Notes: generated by a model from the sequence alone, not told the origin. A stretch of 18,054 nt of DNA from Hamiltosporidium magnivora (GCA_004325065.1 PITI01000172.1:1-18054), one strand, 5' to 3'; positions 9,530 through 18,054 are shown, numbered from the stretch's first letter. A program made the numbers and translations.

Positions 9530-10651
9530 AGAATCTTATTCCGTTATTTTCATCTAAACAATTAAACTTATTTTAATTATTTGTAAAAAATTTCTTAAAA
9601 ATCTATCTTTTTCTAATTCAATTAGTCATTAAAAATAAAAAAATTAAAAAAAAATAATTTTTGTTTAGATTTGTTTTTTTAATTTATAATTTTCGTGTTT
9701 TATTGCATTACAAGGCTTTTAAATTTTTTAGTCAGAGTCTTTGTTTCGATATTTAAATCTACATTTTAAAGTTGAATAATTTTAGAGTTTGTTTTTGTAC
9801 CTCATATTTTATATGAGTTTTTATGTGTAATATAGTTTTATATCAACTATAATTTACCTTTTTTTTTATTTTTTAAGACTTGAACCTGACTCAATTTCCC
9901 TTCTTAAATTAAAATTGATTCTATCGACTTTTTATTTTCTACAGATTAAATAGATTTCCAATTGACTGGCAATAAAAATTTCTTTAAAATAGATTTATGA
10001 TGTAATTACAATATTCACTGAAATAGCAAATTATGGATTAAAATAACTCTCGATTTAAAAATATGAAAATTATTAAAAAACAACAAGACTTCATCCTTTA
10101 TTTATCTAAATAAAAGTTGAAGCGAGTAATGTGAAGTAATTACAACCGCAATTAAATTTATTACATAATTTGTATATCAAAATTAAATACCAAATTTCTT
10201 TATTCAAAAAATACTTTCTTAAAAATTCAAAATCATAAATTATTTTTAAAATTTCTGTACGATTTAAGAAAAGATACTGAAGTGGTTAAAATGGAAGAAA
10301 AGATTATATAAAAGAGATAAATTTTTAACGAGGAATTTTAGTAAATTAATTTCTAAATCTCAGTGGCTAAAATTATAGAAAAATTTTTTACCCAGACTCT
10401 TTAAAATAAAAGTTTAAATTTCTTATTTCATAATTAGTTATTTCATTCATTAAAAATATTTTCTTGAATCCTTAAATTCGTTCGAATTTAATAAAATATT
10501 AAATTTTGTCGTTTAAATTTCTTCTAATATATTTCAAATAATTCCTTAAAACTTAAAAAATTATTTGAAAATAATATGAATCATCAAAAATAAAAAAATC
10601 AATTAAAAAACATTTTTTCAACTTTTTTTAAATCTTAGATTTTCTTTCCTT
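9530..10651. other. AT-rich intergenic region between the USP and PUP2 genes
   Basis: About 1.1 kb with no gene-length frame. It contains the 3' end of the USP gene (the first AATAAA-like run is about 100 nt past the stop, near 9632) and the promoter side of PUP2. The ~60 bases just before PUP2 turn pyrimidine-rich (TTTTTCAACTTTTTT, TTTTCTTTCCTTGC). Confidence 0.5.
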
Positions 10652-10660
10652 GCATCCCCC
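10652..10660 (+). promoter_or_regulatory. CCC-type start-proximal motif of PUP2
   Basis: GCATCCCCC ends 8 nt before the PUP2 ATG at 10669. It is the only C-run in a T-rich leader and shares the core GCATCCC with the LRR gene. It matches the CCC-like element known upstream of microsporidian coding sequences and implies a very short 5' leader. Confidence 0.6.
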
Positions 10661-10668
10661 TTTAAGAA

Positions 10669-11370
10669 ATGTCAAATTCAAAACAAGATGTTAATTCTTA
10701 TAGTCCAGAAGGTAGAATATATCAAATTGAATACGCTATGCAAGCAATGAATCTAGGAACAACCACCATAGGATTAGTAACATCTGATGGTGTAGTTCTT
10801 TGTTCAGAAAAAAAAGTAATTTCTAAATTACAAATATCTGAAACAATACGAAAGCATTACAAAATTTATGATCATATAGCTCTTGCCTTCTCTGGAATTA
10901 GCGGGGATGCAAAAACAATTGTATCAAAGAGTATGGAGTGTTGTCTTAATCACACACAGATATACAATGAGAATATACCAGTAGAGGGACTTCTAAAACA
11001 TCTCTGTCAACTTGCACTTAAATTTAGTGAAAAGGATATGTATAAAAAAATATTTAGTAGACCATTCGGAGCTTCTATACTTGTTGCTGGGTTTGATACA
11101 GAACCTAAACTTTATTCTATTGATCCTTCTGGTTCATATTACAGGTACAAAGCAAAAGCAATTGGATCTGCTTATGAAGCAGTGGAAACAGAACTCAAGA
11201 CTGTTTACAATACAATTGAATCATCTGATGATGCAATTAAGAAAGGATTGGGAATTTTGAAAGGTGTAATGAAAGATCCTTTGGATAAAGAAAATGTTGA
11301 GGTTTGTGTTGTGAAGGACAAAAGTATTAACTTCTTAAGTTCTGATGAAATACAAAATTACATTGAATGA
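10669..11370 (+). CDS. PUP2: 20S proteasome subunit alpha type-5
   Basis: This is an outer-ring subunit of the 20S proteasome; alpha subunits gate the chamber and have no protease activity. The protein has 233 residues, slightly shorter than the 241-260 of other eukaryotes; the loss is mainly at the N-terminus, where the usual Y-D-R segment is absent. The proteasome alpha signature YSPEGRIYQIEYAMQAMNLG is at residues 11-30. Assignment to alpha5 rests on LGTTTIGL, the segment IPVEGLLKHLCQLALKF (103-119), SRPFGASILVAGFD (130-143), DPSG (152-155) and KAIGSAYEA (163-171), all closest to Pup2/PSMA5 as I know the family. HIALAFSGISGDAK (69-82) is the conserved core strand-turn. The ATG is supported by the CCC motif 8 nt upstream. 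The shorter frame inside it (11012-11260, +1 frame) is a shadow. The gene looks intact and functional. Confidence 0.92.
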   Translation: MSNSKQDVNSYSPEGRIYQIEYAMQAMNLGTTTIGLVTSDGVVLCSEKKVISKLQISETIRKHYKIYDHIALAFSGISGDAKTIVSKSMECCLNHTQIYNENIPVEGLLKHLCQLALKFSEKDMYKKIFSRPFGASILVAGFDTEPKLYSIDPSGSYYRYKAKAIGSAYEAVETELKTVYNTIESSDDAIKKGLGILKGVMKDPLDKENVEVCVVKDKSINFLSSDEIQNYIE

Positions 11371-11376
11371 AATAAA
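11371..11376 (+). terminator. AATAAA poly(A) signal directly after PUP2
   Basis: AATAAA begins at the first base after the TGA stop and is followed by a G/T-rich stretch (TGTCGTTGTGTTT), the usual arrangement of a poly(A) site. It implies a very short 3' UTR and mirrors the AATAAA that overlaps the stop of the LRR gene. Confidence 0.5.
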
Positions 11377-11466
11377 ATGTCGTTGTGTTTATAAATTTTA
11401 TATATTTTCTTTAAATTCTATGCATTTTTAATGCTATTTTATTTAAAAATTTTAAAAATCCAAACA

Positions 11467-11662
11467 ATGCAATTAATAATCAAAATACTAAAAAAAGAAA
11501 ATAATTTATTAAAAATTCAAAGAACCGTGGAGGCTATTCTAGAAAAAAATGAAATCAAGATTCAATATGATAACTTTATATCCTAAATACAAAATATATT
11601 TGACTATAGAAAAAAAGTTCTTCTATTCAGACAATTATGAATTATCTTTTAATACACATTGA
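11467..11662 (+). pseudogene. Possible frameshifted small gene, weakly ubiquitin-like
   Basis: Two short frames overlap. The first (11467-11586, 39 codons) begins MQLIIKILKKENNLLKIQ; the second (11549-11662, 37 codons) ends KKFFYSDNYELSFNTH. A single slip near 11570 would join them into roughly 65 codons. The opening resembles the start of ubiquitin (MQIFVKTL) in hydrophobic pattern, KIQ occurs near the matching position, and the second part has a Pro followed ten residues later by Lys, as around ubiquitin Lys48. There is no C-terminal Gly-Gly. Similarity is weak and could be chance. It lies about 100 nt after PUP2 on the same strand, without a CCC motif. Alternatives are a real tiny gene (first frame only) or no gene. 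Confidence 0.25.
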
Positions 11663-11781
11663 AATATAATCTTATTTTACAATTGAACCCAGAGTCCAAA
11701 ATTACAACCATATATTGAGTAACAATAGCATATTTATTAAATTGAAGTTTTATTTAAAAAATTTCCATATTTTTTAAAAAT

Positions 11782-12470
11782 AGTGGCAAATGTTATATTT
11801 GTTTTTATGAAATTAACTCAGTTCAGAGGTTAACATAAATAACTTCTACCCCAACACTCCATCGGTAACCCCTGCGATACCTACGCCTTAAAAGCATATC
11901 ATCTACCAGGCGTGTAGAACCTAATTTATAGGCGAGGTAGTTGCTCAGAGTTCGATAATATTCTTTGTATGGAGTGTGATCGTAGATAGAAACCCCCAAG
12001 AATTTGCGATACTATGCAGCATTCCACATACACTACATTTTCTAAACTCTATAAACATCAAGCTGAGATATATCTCGGCGACTCACATGGAATCCACCTA
12101 GACAACGCAACGCCATACCAACAAGTATAACCTCTTTCTTAGCTTTCTCGGCTTTAAGTGTTTTTTTTATATTTTCCAGGCGCTTAGTCTTCTAACCCGA
12201 GTGAGCAAAGCTAGGGTTTTATGCTTTTACATGAGAATTACCTACATGTTTTGTTGCGGTCTGCAATCTAGTTACATAAAAAACTATAAATGAATTTGTA
12301 GAAAAGGTTTCGCAATCGTAGACCTTCTCCTCCTCATATAAATATCCATGTAACACTTGAAGATTTGGTGCGTTTTATTCCCTTTAAAAACCCAAACAAT
12401 ATCTTCGCAACAGTTTCACACACTCATTGACAAGCATAAAGTTTTTTATATTTATCTCTCCTTCATCATT
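11782..12470 (+). mobile_element. Dispersed ~0.7 kb repeat, copy B
   Basis: This copy aligns with copy A along its whole length in the same orientation, starting TAGTGGCAAA and sharing AACATAAATAACT, ACTCCATCGGTA, GTGTGATCGTAGAT, TTTTCCAGGCGCTTAGTCTTC and GTTACATAAAAAACTA. Its right end is eroded (CATCATT where copies A and C have CCACT), so 12470 is approximate. Many substitutions and small indels break both short frames that are open in copy A, so B makes no protein. The pattern suggests an older or less constrained copy. Confidence 0.75.
12274..12451. repeat. Hairpin plus inverted 12-mer module in copy B
   Basis: ACATAAAAAACT (12274-12285) overlaps CTATAAATGAATTTGTAG (12284-12301). One base of the left arm differs from copy A, and in RNA the position would still pair as a G-U wobble. 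The opposing site, AGTTTTTTATAT (12440-12451), has one change (final G to A class) and lies 154 nt away, the same as in copy C. Confidence 0.6.
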
Positions 12471-13304
12471 AGTTCTATCATAAAAGTTATATTTCCAAAG
12501 TAATCCTTAAGGACAAAGTAAAGAACTGGTTTTCCTGATAGAAATTTATATTTTTCGCTATTCAAAAACTAGAAGCTTGTATAGAGACTAACAATACATT
12601 GTTTTACAAACATAGAACGACAAGTTGAGATAATATCACTTAGAATTATAGTCAGACCAGAACGAATAGTTTAATTGATTTAGAAAATTTAGAAAATTCA
12701 GAAAATTGTAGACAAATGTAAATTTCGAATTAAAAAGTGAAAATTTCATTTATTTACTAGCAAAAAAATGATTTTTCAGATTAAAAACAAAAAAGCAATT
12801 AAAGCGGGTTAGAACCAGAAACACATTTAAAAAAATTAGCTAATTTTATTATTCAGATTAAATGACTTTGGCTCCATCAATTATCGTCTATGAAAGCCTA
12901 ATATAGACCTCATTATCACAAAATTTAATTCTCAAACATAAATAATTTTTTCTATTTGAATTTTTCGGCACCAAAGAATTTTAAGAGGCAGCGATTATCC
13001 AGAATTATATGCATAATATAGAGCAGTGATTAATAAACTCTATATATGTTTTTCATTATAACTAAAATTTCCGAATTTATTACGCTACTGTAACTTTAAA
13101 CATTCACTATCTATTTAATCAGTCATATATGTTGGTTATACCTGTTTATAAAAACGGAATAATATTGTTTTAGGTTGAAGCGTACTTTTTTTTATATTTT
13201 ATTTACCTTTTTAACACCATCCTTCACCTTCAAAAACACGACAAATCATTTATATATTTCGTGGTTACTCTAATGTAGTTCCTCCGTCTAAAATTAGGGC
13301 GCTT
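12471..13304. other. AT-rich spacer, nothing recognised
   Basis: No gene. A short direct repeat of GAAAATT units occurs at about 12683-12706. The rest is low-complexity A/T sequence with scattered stops in all frames. Confidence 0.55.
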
Positions 13305-13508
13305 TTATTTTTCTTGGTTAAGACCACCTTTCTCGTTATTCAGCTGCTTTAAAAGAGAGGTGCTGGTTCTCATGACTCTCGGATCGTTTAATAACTTTAA
13401 GTTACGCTCTCTTCCAACTCTATTCGGTATTTGATGCACAATTAAGCCCTTTTCGTTAATCAAAGAAAATTGTTTAGACTGTCTTCTTGAGCAATGTATC
13501 ATCCCCAT
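13305..13508 (-). CDS. Uncertain 67-codon ORF, family unknown
   Basis: The frame starts MGMIHCSRRQSK and ends KQLNNEKGGLNQEK. It stays open upstream of the ATG to 13553 (another 15 codons, including RPKEFIGPIIFRH), so the ATG may not be the true start. Base composition is noticeably less AT-biased than both flanks, like the dispersed repeats in this window, which suggests a fragment of a mobile element or a recently acquired piece. There is no recognised domain and no CCC leader. Past the stop the same frame continues for some 20 basic residues. Confidence 0.2.
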   Translation of the reverse strand: MGMIHCSRRQSKQFSLINEKGLIVHQIPNRVGRERNLKLLNDPRVMRTSTSLLKQLNNEKGGLNQEK

Positions 13509-13553
13509 ATGCCTGAATATTATTGGGCCTATGAACTCTTTTGGGCGATCACG

Positions 13554-14928
13554 TTAGTATTTTTTCACAATACTGTACAAACTTATCTAATTAGAAATAA
13601 TATTATACTAAACTTATAATAGACTAGAATTGGATAATGAATCAAACTTTATAAGTTTTTCGGGTTTAACTAGGTGAAGTGAATATTGGAAAGTAATTTA
13701 AACCCCAATGAGCGTTATCGTAAATTTGCTCTTATTTAAAATGAATACACTGCGTCTATTATTTTAAATTTTGATATCTGTTTTAATATAGCGCCATTTG
13801 TTTTTCCCCGTACTTAAAAGCAAAACAAGAGATCTAAATTTTAAATTTGAAAAATTTTCTTTGCTATTTATAAAATTGTATTTGTAAGAAATACGATTAT
13901 GAATTTTAAAACATTAGAAATTCAAACTGACATATTCCTAATGCCATACTCAAATATAAAAAAAATTAAAGCACAAGTTGGAATAGATTTGAAGCTCTAC
14001 GTAAAAATAATTTGACTCAGATAATGCCCGGTTTATTATAAGCACGGAAAACCTAATAAGTAAATATAAAAATTTTCATTTAGGCAGAAGATGTGAAAAA
14101 TAGTATAATATAATATTATTATATAAAAGCTGCTTCCGACCAAATATAAAAAATAAAATATTGAGTCAAAATCAAACAGAATCGAATATGGATTCTACTA
14201 AGTTAAAAGTAAGTCATAACTTAACTCACGACAAAAAAGTCGCAAAAATTAAAAAACAAAAAAATACGAAAATTTGAAATAATAATGTCAATATACGAAA
14301 TATAACCTTATTTCTCATCGCTAATAACAAAAATATATTTAATTAGATCAAGATATTTTTTTACCTTATTTTACATTTTGCTACAAATCTAGCGATTTTT
14401 TATTCCTTACTCAGTTATTCGTTTCTTCTTTAAACTCTCAGAGTCGAAAATAAAAAAGTGTAAGTTTTTAATTTTTTTATTCTAATCTGTTCAACTCGGG
14501 ATTAAAGGGAATGGGTCGATAAATTCAGTATGTTTTACATCCAACCAAAACGCAAAAAATGTTTTTCGCATCAATTTTACACACATTTGCTAAAAATAAC
14601 GTTTTTAATGTCGTTATCCACCGTCCAGCTGAATTTATTCCTTAATTAGAAATAATTTAGCTTAAATTATTCCGTAAGATTATAAGTGCTCGTAAACAAG
14701 CGAAACACGTTAGTAATATTCAAATCAAATTTTAATTAAAGTTTTTCTGTATAAATGTTTCAAATAAAAAGCATAGGGCTATTATGTTATGTTTTTATTT
14801 TTATGTTGTAAAATCAACCATGGTTAACGCATGTAATAGAGGCCTATCAATTCAGTAGTACCACGTGAATGTAGAATATTTGTGTGTACTCCTAATAAAT
14901 TAGGTAGGCGACATTTGCCGAATGATGA
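13554..14928. other. AT-rich spacer, nothing recognised
   Basis: No open frame of useful length, RNA gene or repeat copy was seen. The stretch around 14830-14930 is less AT-rich and leads into the short relic that follows. Confidence 0.5.
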
Positions 14929-15099
14929 AGAGTCTATAAACCAAGAAAATTTAGAAAAATAGTAGAATCTATAAAAGACGATGGTGTAAAAAAGATTGGA
15001 ATGTTTGGCAATAAAAACCCCACAAAATCATTCTATGAAAAATGTAGTAAAAGAATTAGATGTAAAGAAGAGAGTTTAAGACGGATCTTTTACCGGTAA
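14929..15099 (+). pseudogene. 56-codon open stretch, possible coding relic
   Basis: This frame is open from just after a TGA to a TAA at 15097-15099, without an ATG near its start (the only Met codon is at 15001). The peptide is basic and protein-like: KIVESIKDDGVKKIGMFGNK followed by NPTKSFYEKCSKRIRCKEES. It reads like a piece of a larger nucleic-acid-binding or mobile-element protein. The stretch before it carries several stops in this frame. I cannot name a family. Confidence 0.25.
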
Positions 15100-15286
15100 T
15101 TAAATTATTATAGCTATTTTTCTTATTTCTTTTGTTTTAGATATCTAATAATTTAAAATATTGTTACGTACTTAGGTACAAAAAAAATAAATCAAATTTT
15201 TTGTAAATATTCTTATTTCTTATATAAACTAGCCGTTAAGCACTTGTCAACGAACTCGGTTTTATATTAAAAGATAAAGGTAGATT

Positions 15287-15506
15287 TTATTCTGTAACAT
15301 CATTTTTTGGCCTATAATTTCTTAATATTTTAACCTGAGCTTTTATATTCTCACCTAGTCTATTTTCTTGTACATTTTTTTAGTCTTTCATATAAATTTT
15401 TAGTCTCTTTAGACATTTCACAATGAATTTCAGGATCTTTTTGATTTAGTATATAATATTATTCTGTTATAGTCTGTTGAATTTTTTGAGAGTTTCGGCT
15501 CGGCAT
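15287..15506 (-). pseudogene. Frameshifted coding relic, family unknown
   Basis: From an ATG at 15506 the minus strand reads MPSRNSQKIQQTITE, a stop, then YYILNQKDPEIHCEMSKETK and NLYERLKKC. A slip near 15360 opens a second segment, VQENRLGENIKAQVKILRNY followed by RPKNDVTE, and a stop at 15287-15289. The segments are helical and charged and run on without obvious gaps, which suggests one decayed coding sequence. It lies 190 nt from the relic at 14929-15099 on the opposite strand; no link is shown. Confidence 0.28.
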
Positions 15507-16523
15507 TTTATATTTAGTCTGTTCACTTTACCTTTTATTTTAATTACATTCCGACTTTTCTTGTTGGTAATTTTTCGTGTGAAGCGTTTTATTTCTCAGA
15601 AAAAACTATTCTGATTAAAGATTGCGGATTTGGTTAATTTATTCAATAAATAACTTCTTAGATATTTTTATTAAAAATCTTTTAATTCAATCCGGTATGA
15701 AATTTCATAAAGCTATTCAAACAATAGTAGTTATATGCAATTACTTTTGAACATTTAAATAAATTTCACATGAGAGAGCAACATAAATCAAGCTTATCAT
15801 ATAATTGTTATGTATTGGTAAAAATAAAGCTTAAAGTAATTATAAAAAACGGATTACCTGAAATTTATCTTAAAATTAAAATTTCCAAAAAGGTTAAAAA
15901 AATATTAATGCTACTCTTGTGGCATACTTAAAAAAAATTTTAAACATAAAAAGTAAATGTTTTTTTGCACAAATTAAATGGTTTTAAGTGTTTTCTGTTC
16001 AGTTCCACTCACTTTTATTGATTGTATAAGTTTCATATCCTAATTAGAGCATTTTTATTGTTATCAGTAGTTGTTTGACCAATTAAAGATTTCGAGGTGA
16101 GTCTTCGTTGAGAGATTGCTAAATATAAAATATATAGTACGATAAATTTTCAATTTAAAAATTTATGGCAACTTAGTAGCGAAAAATTATAAAATTTTTT
16201 TAAAAGTCTTAAGTACCAATCAAAATAGAAATTGTATAACAGTTCTACCAAACAATAATTTCAACAGCATTATTTCCATATATAATTGAGATCAAAGGCT
16301 TATTTTCAATATAAGGTTTAAGGATTATTAAAATTTTTAAAAGGAGCAGATGCTTGTTTAATCGACGTGTTTATTTTTTCGGATCGTTCCTTTTCTACAG
16401 ATGGAACACAATTCAAAAGTGCATTAAAGCTTCGCAAAGTTATAGAAGTTCCAAAGATATTTTTCCTTTGAATGGTTAGATTGTCAGTTTAACGCAAACT
16501 CTCGTCTACGAAAGATAAAGAGT
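15507..16523. other. AT-rich spacer, nothing firm
   Basis: No gene. Around 16360-16480 the plus strand has two short overlapping open stretches (about 40 codons) of normal-looking composition and no recognisable content. Confidence 0.5.
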
Positions 16524-16594
16524 GTCCCAACCATGAATCGAACCCGGCTTTTCGGAAATAAATCCCGATATCCTCATCACTATAAAATTGGCGC
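16524..16594 (-). pseudogene. tRNA-Glu-like sequence, probably a tRNA pseudogene
   Basis: On the minus strand 71 nt fit the tRNA layout. The acceptor arms are GCGCCAA (16594-16588) and TTGGGAC (16530-16524), pairing at 5 of 7 positions. A 19-nt D region with TAGTGATGAGGATA follows, then the anticodon stem TCGGG/TCCGA (one G-U), a 7-nt loop ATTTATT, a 4-nt variable region, and the T arm CCGGG-TTCGATT-CATGG with one mismatch. The D and T arms resemble eukaryotic tRNA-Glu (TAGTGGTTAGGAT, CCGGGTTCGATTC). The loop would place TTA (16561-16559) as anticodon, reading the stop UAA, and position 37 is a pyrimidine, which is abnormal. Mismatched acceptor pairs, the T-stem mismatch and the loop point to a decayed gene and not a working suppressor. 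No CCA is encoded. Confidence 0.6.
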
Positions 16595-16989
16595 CGATAT
16601 ATAAATTATAGATGATAATTGCCGAACCCACCCATCAAAAATTGCGTATTCAACAATCAAATAATATAAAAAATAAATTATGAAATCATTTTTTTCAGCT
16701 ATAATTTCTTATAAGGAGGATTCCGTTTTTTATTGTTTATATTCATGGTTCGCAGAATAAAAAGATATTGTATTTTTAATTAGTGGAAATTTCTATCAAA
16801 ATAAAATGGATTGGGACAAATATAAAATTTAAAAGCTTAAAATACTTTAAAATTTCGAAAAATTTGTCTTCCAACATAAATCGAAATCTAAAAAGATGTT
16901 TTTAAAACGCGGAGCATATATACACCGAGAATGGTAAGGTATGTACAACATATATTAATTAAATCAGAAAATAAGAGACAATAGATGAA
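16595..16989. other. Spacer between the tRNA-like sequence and the retroelement relic
   Basis: No gene. The integrase that would follow RNase H in a complete Ty3/Gypsy pol gene was not recognised here, so the relic appears to stop near 16990 or to be decayed beyond recognition. Confidence 0.45.
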
Positions 16990-17790
16990 ACTCTGATAGC
17001 GCAAGACTATTTTTTTGCCTCTATACATCTTCTTGGTCATATTAGCATAAAAACAATGCACCGGGAAATCTTAATAAAATACTACGTTTGAGTAATATTG
17101 ACCCAAACCGTTCTTAAAGCGCACCAAGATTGTATTAAACCCGTCATTTGGACGCATTGTATCAATCCACACTATTATAGCGCCTTATTCATAGGAAAGA
17201 ATTGCGATAAATATTGTTGAAATGCGGGAATACTCAAAAAGAGCCTGAACGATTTGCACGAATCTGACACATTCTGGATACCGGAAACAAGTTTTTTGAC
17301 AGATAAATTTAAAAAAAGTCGGCTGCAGGGTAGCGAAAGCGCCTAGAAGATCCTGTTTTCTTTGAAAGCCGCCTAGCATCCTATCGTACAACGGATTAAG
17401 AGTAAGAGTTTGTAAACAAAAGGATAAAACAATTATGTGCCGAACACAATCTTTCTTGTTTCATTTGAAGACGAAGGCCCTTAAAAAATCAAAGGAAAGT
17501 TATGAGAATAAAGCAGACAATATTACGCAAGCTTGATATAATTTAGAAAGTATCTAATCGAAAATCATCGATTGACTTATATAAAGAAATGGTGGTTAAG
17601 CAAAATTTAACTCAGAGCAATCAAAAAACCTGATAGAACCTTCAGGCGTCCATATACTTAAATATTGCCAAATGCGAAGAGGCGTAATTTATGAAAAAAT
17701 TCTTCAAGGTCTATATCAAAGGAATATATGAAAAATACAAATCTAACGGATATTTTTACCACTTCTGGGGCAATCTATTAATTAAAGTGA
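16990..17790 (-). pseudogene. Decayed Ty3/Gypsy-like reverse transcriptase-RNase H relic
   Basis: Reverse transcriptase landmarks occur in the right order on the minus strand. EGSIRFFDCSELN (17643-17605) resembles the conserved DGS-x-RF-x-x-D-Y-R-x-LN block. LCSAHNCF (17449-17426) resembles G-L-x-NAP-x-x-F. YDRML (about 17388-17374) lies where the catalytic Y-x-DD-[IM]-L should be, with the second Asp replaced by Arg. KFICQKTCFRYPE (about 17313-17275) resembles the K-C-x-F stretch after the palm. NDGFNTILVRFKNGLG (17148-17101) fits the RNase H segment that follows the Asp of Ty3-type pol. The first, third, fourth and fifth blocks share one frame; the second is shifted, and stop codons interrupt the rest. 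The intact 68-codon piece at 17185-17391 is part of this relic, not a gene. With stops, a shift and a lost catalytic Asp it is inactive. The family call rests on motif order only. Confidence 0.55.
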
Positions 17791-17851
17791 GTTAAAAAAG
17801 CCACTCATTTTTTTCACGGCTAGGATTTTTCATCATTTTTTTAAATATAAT

Positions 17852-18054
17852 AGTGGAGGGAGGATAATCACATAAAAAACTTTCTGCTTGGCAATGAGTG
17901 TGTGAAAGGTGCGAAGATATTGTTTGGATTTTTGGTGGAAATAAAACCACGCTACATCTTCGGTTGTTCTTTGGGAGTTGTTATCAGTAGGAAAGGTCTG
18001 GAGGAATGTATAAAATTTTCTACAAATTTATTTGTAGTTTTTTATGTAACCAGA
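17852..18054 (-). mobile_element. Dispersed ~0.7 kb repeat, copy C, inverted and cut by the window edge
   Basis: Read as the reverse complement, this is the right-hand third of copy A. It ends CTCCCTCCACT (AGTGGAGGGAG on plus at 17852-17862) and includes CATTGCCAAGCAGA-like sequence, the hairpin CTACAAATTTATTTGTAG (18020-18037) and AGTTTTTTATGT (18036-18047). Its terminus lies about 60 nt from the start of the reverse transcriptase relic, as if it had inserted into or beside that older element. One plus-strand frame is open for all 67 codons from 17854 to the window end and shares FSTNLFVVFYVTR with the minus-strand frame of copy A. It begins right after stops and has no ATG. The flank CATCATTTTTTTAAATATAAT resembles the left flank of copies A and B. 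Confidence 0.75.
17870..18047. repeat. Hairpin plus inverted 12-mer module in copy C
   Basis: ACATAAAAAACT (17870-17881) and its reverse complement AGTTTTTTATGT (18036-18047) enclose 154 nt, identical to the spacing in copy B. The perfect 8-bp-arm hairpin at 18020-18037 overlaps the second site by two bases, exactly as in copies A and B. Confidence 0.7.

Noticed and set aside
11012..11260. 82-codon plus-strand ORF inside PUP2
   Set aside because: It is the +1 shadow frame of a well-supported proteasome gene and has no independent motif or leader.
16524..16594. Functional suppressor tRNA reading UAA
   Set aside because: Acceptor and T-stem mismatches and a pyrimidine at position 37 argue for decay; the stop-reading anticodon is more simply an eroded Glu loop.
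17185..17391. 68-codon minus-strand ORF as a stand-alone gene
   Set aside because: It lies in frame with, and between, other reverse transcriptase-like blocks, so it is an intact fragment of a decayed pol gene.
1..18054. CRISPR array, bacterial operon or rRNA genes
   Set aside because: No regular short repeat-spacer pattern, no ribosome-binding sites and no rRNA-like sequence were seen; gene content is eukaryotic.

Overview
The window looks like microsporidian nuclear DNA, from a lineage with an expanded, repeat-bearing and strongly AT-rich genome (a Hamiltosporidium-, Edhazardia- or Nosema-like genome is an inference; the species cannot be read from the sequence). The reasons are: intact protein genes without visible introns; very short leaders with a CCC motif a few bases before the ATG in two of three genes; AATAAA sitting on or right after the stop codon in two genes; a fast-evolving leucine-rich-repeat protein; a reduced ubiquitin protease; and a shortened proteasome subunit. 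All of this lies in long gene-poor AT-rich spacers filled with decayed repeats.

Layout. 1-1482: gene-poor. 1483-3813 (minus): a 776-residue leucine-rich-repeat-like protein. 3834-6140: AT-rich spacer. 6141-6836: first copy (A) of a ~0.7 kb dispersed repeat. 7655-8013 (minus): a decayed coding stretch. 8564-9529 (plus): a USP/UBP-family deubiquitinase of 321 residues that begins with a signal-peptide-like segment. 10669-11370 (plus): 20S proteasome alpha5 (PUP2). 11467-11662 (plus): two short overlapping frames that may be one frameshifted small gene, with a weak resemblance to ubiquitin. 11782-12470: second copy (B) of the dispersed repeat. 12471-15500: mostly empty, with one 67-codon ORF and two short decayed coding stretches. 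16524-16594 (minus): a tRNA-Glu-like sequence with an eroded anticodon loop. About 16990-17790 (minus): a decayed Ty3/Gypsy-like reverse transcriptase with an RNase H-like continuation. 17852-18054: third copy (C) of the dispersed repeat, inverted and cut by the window edge, abutting the retroelement relic.

The two housekeeping-type genes belong to the same pathway, ubiquitin-proteasome turnover, but they are spaced and separately transcribed, so this may be chance. If the N-terminus of the deubiquitinase is a real signal peptide, that enzyme works in the secretory pathway or outside the parasite and not with the proteasome. The most useful new observation is the dispersed repeat family. It has AGTGG/CCACT ends, a conserved 18-nt hairpin, and an inverted pair of a 12-mer held at nearly constant spacing in all three copies.
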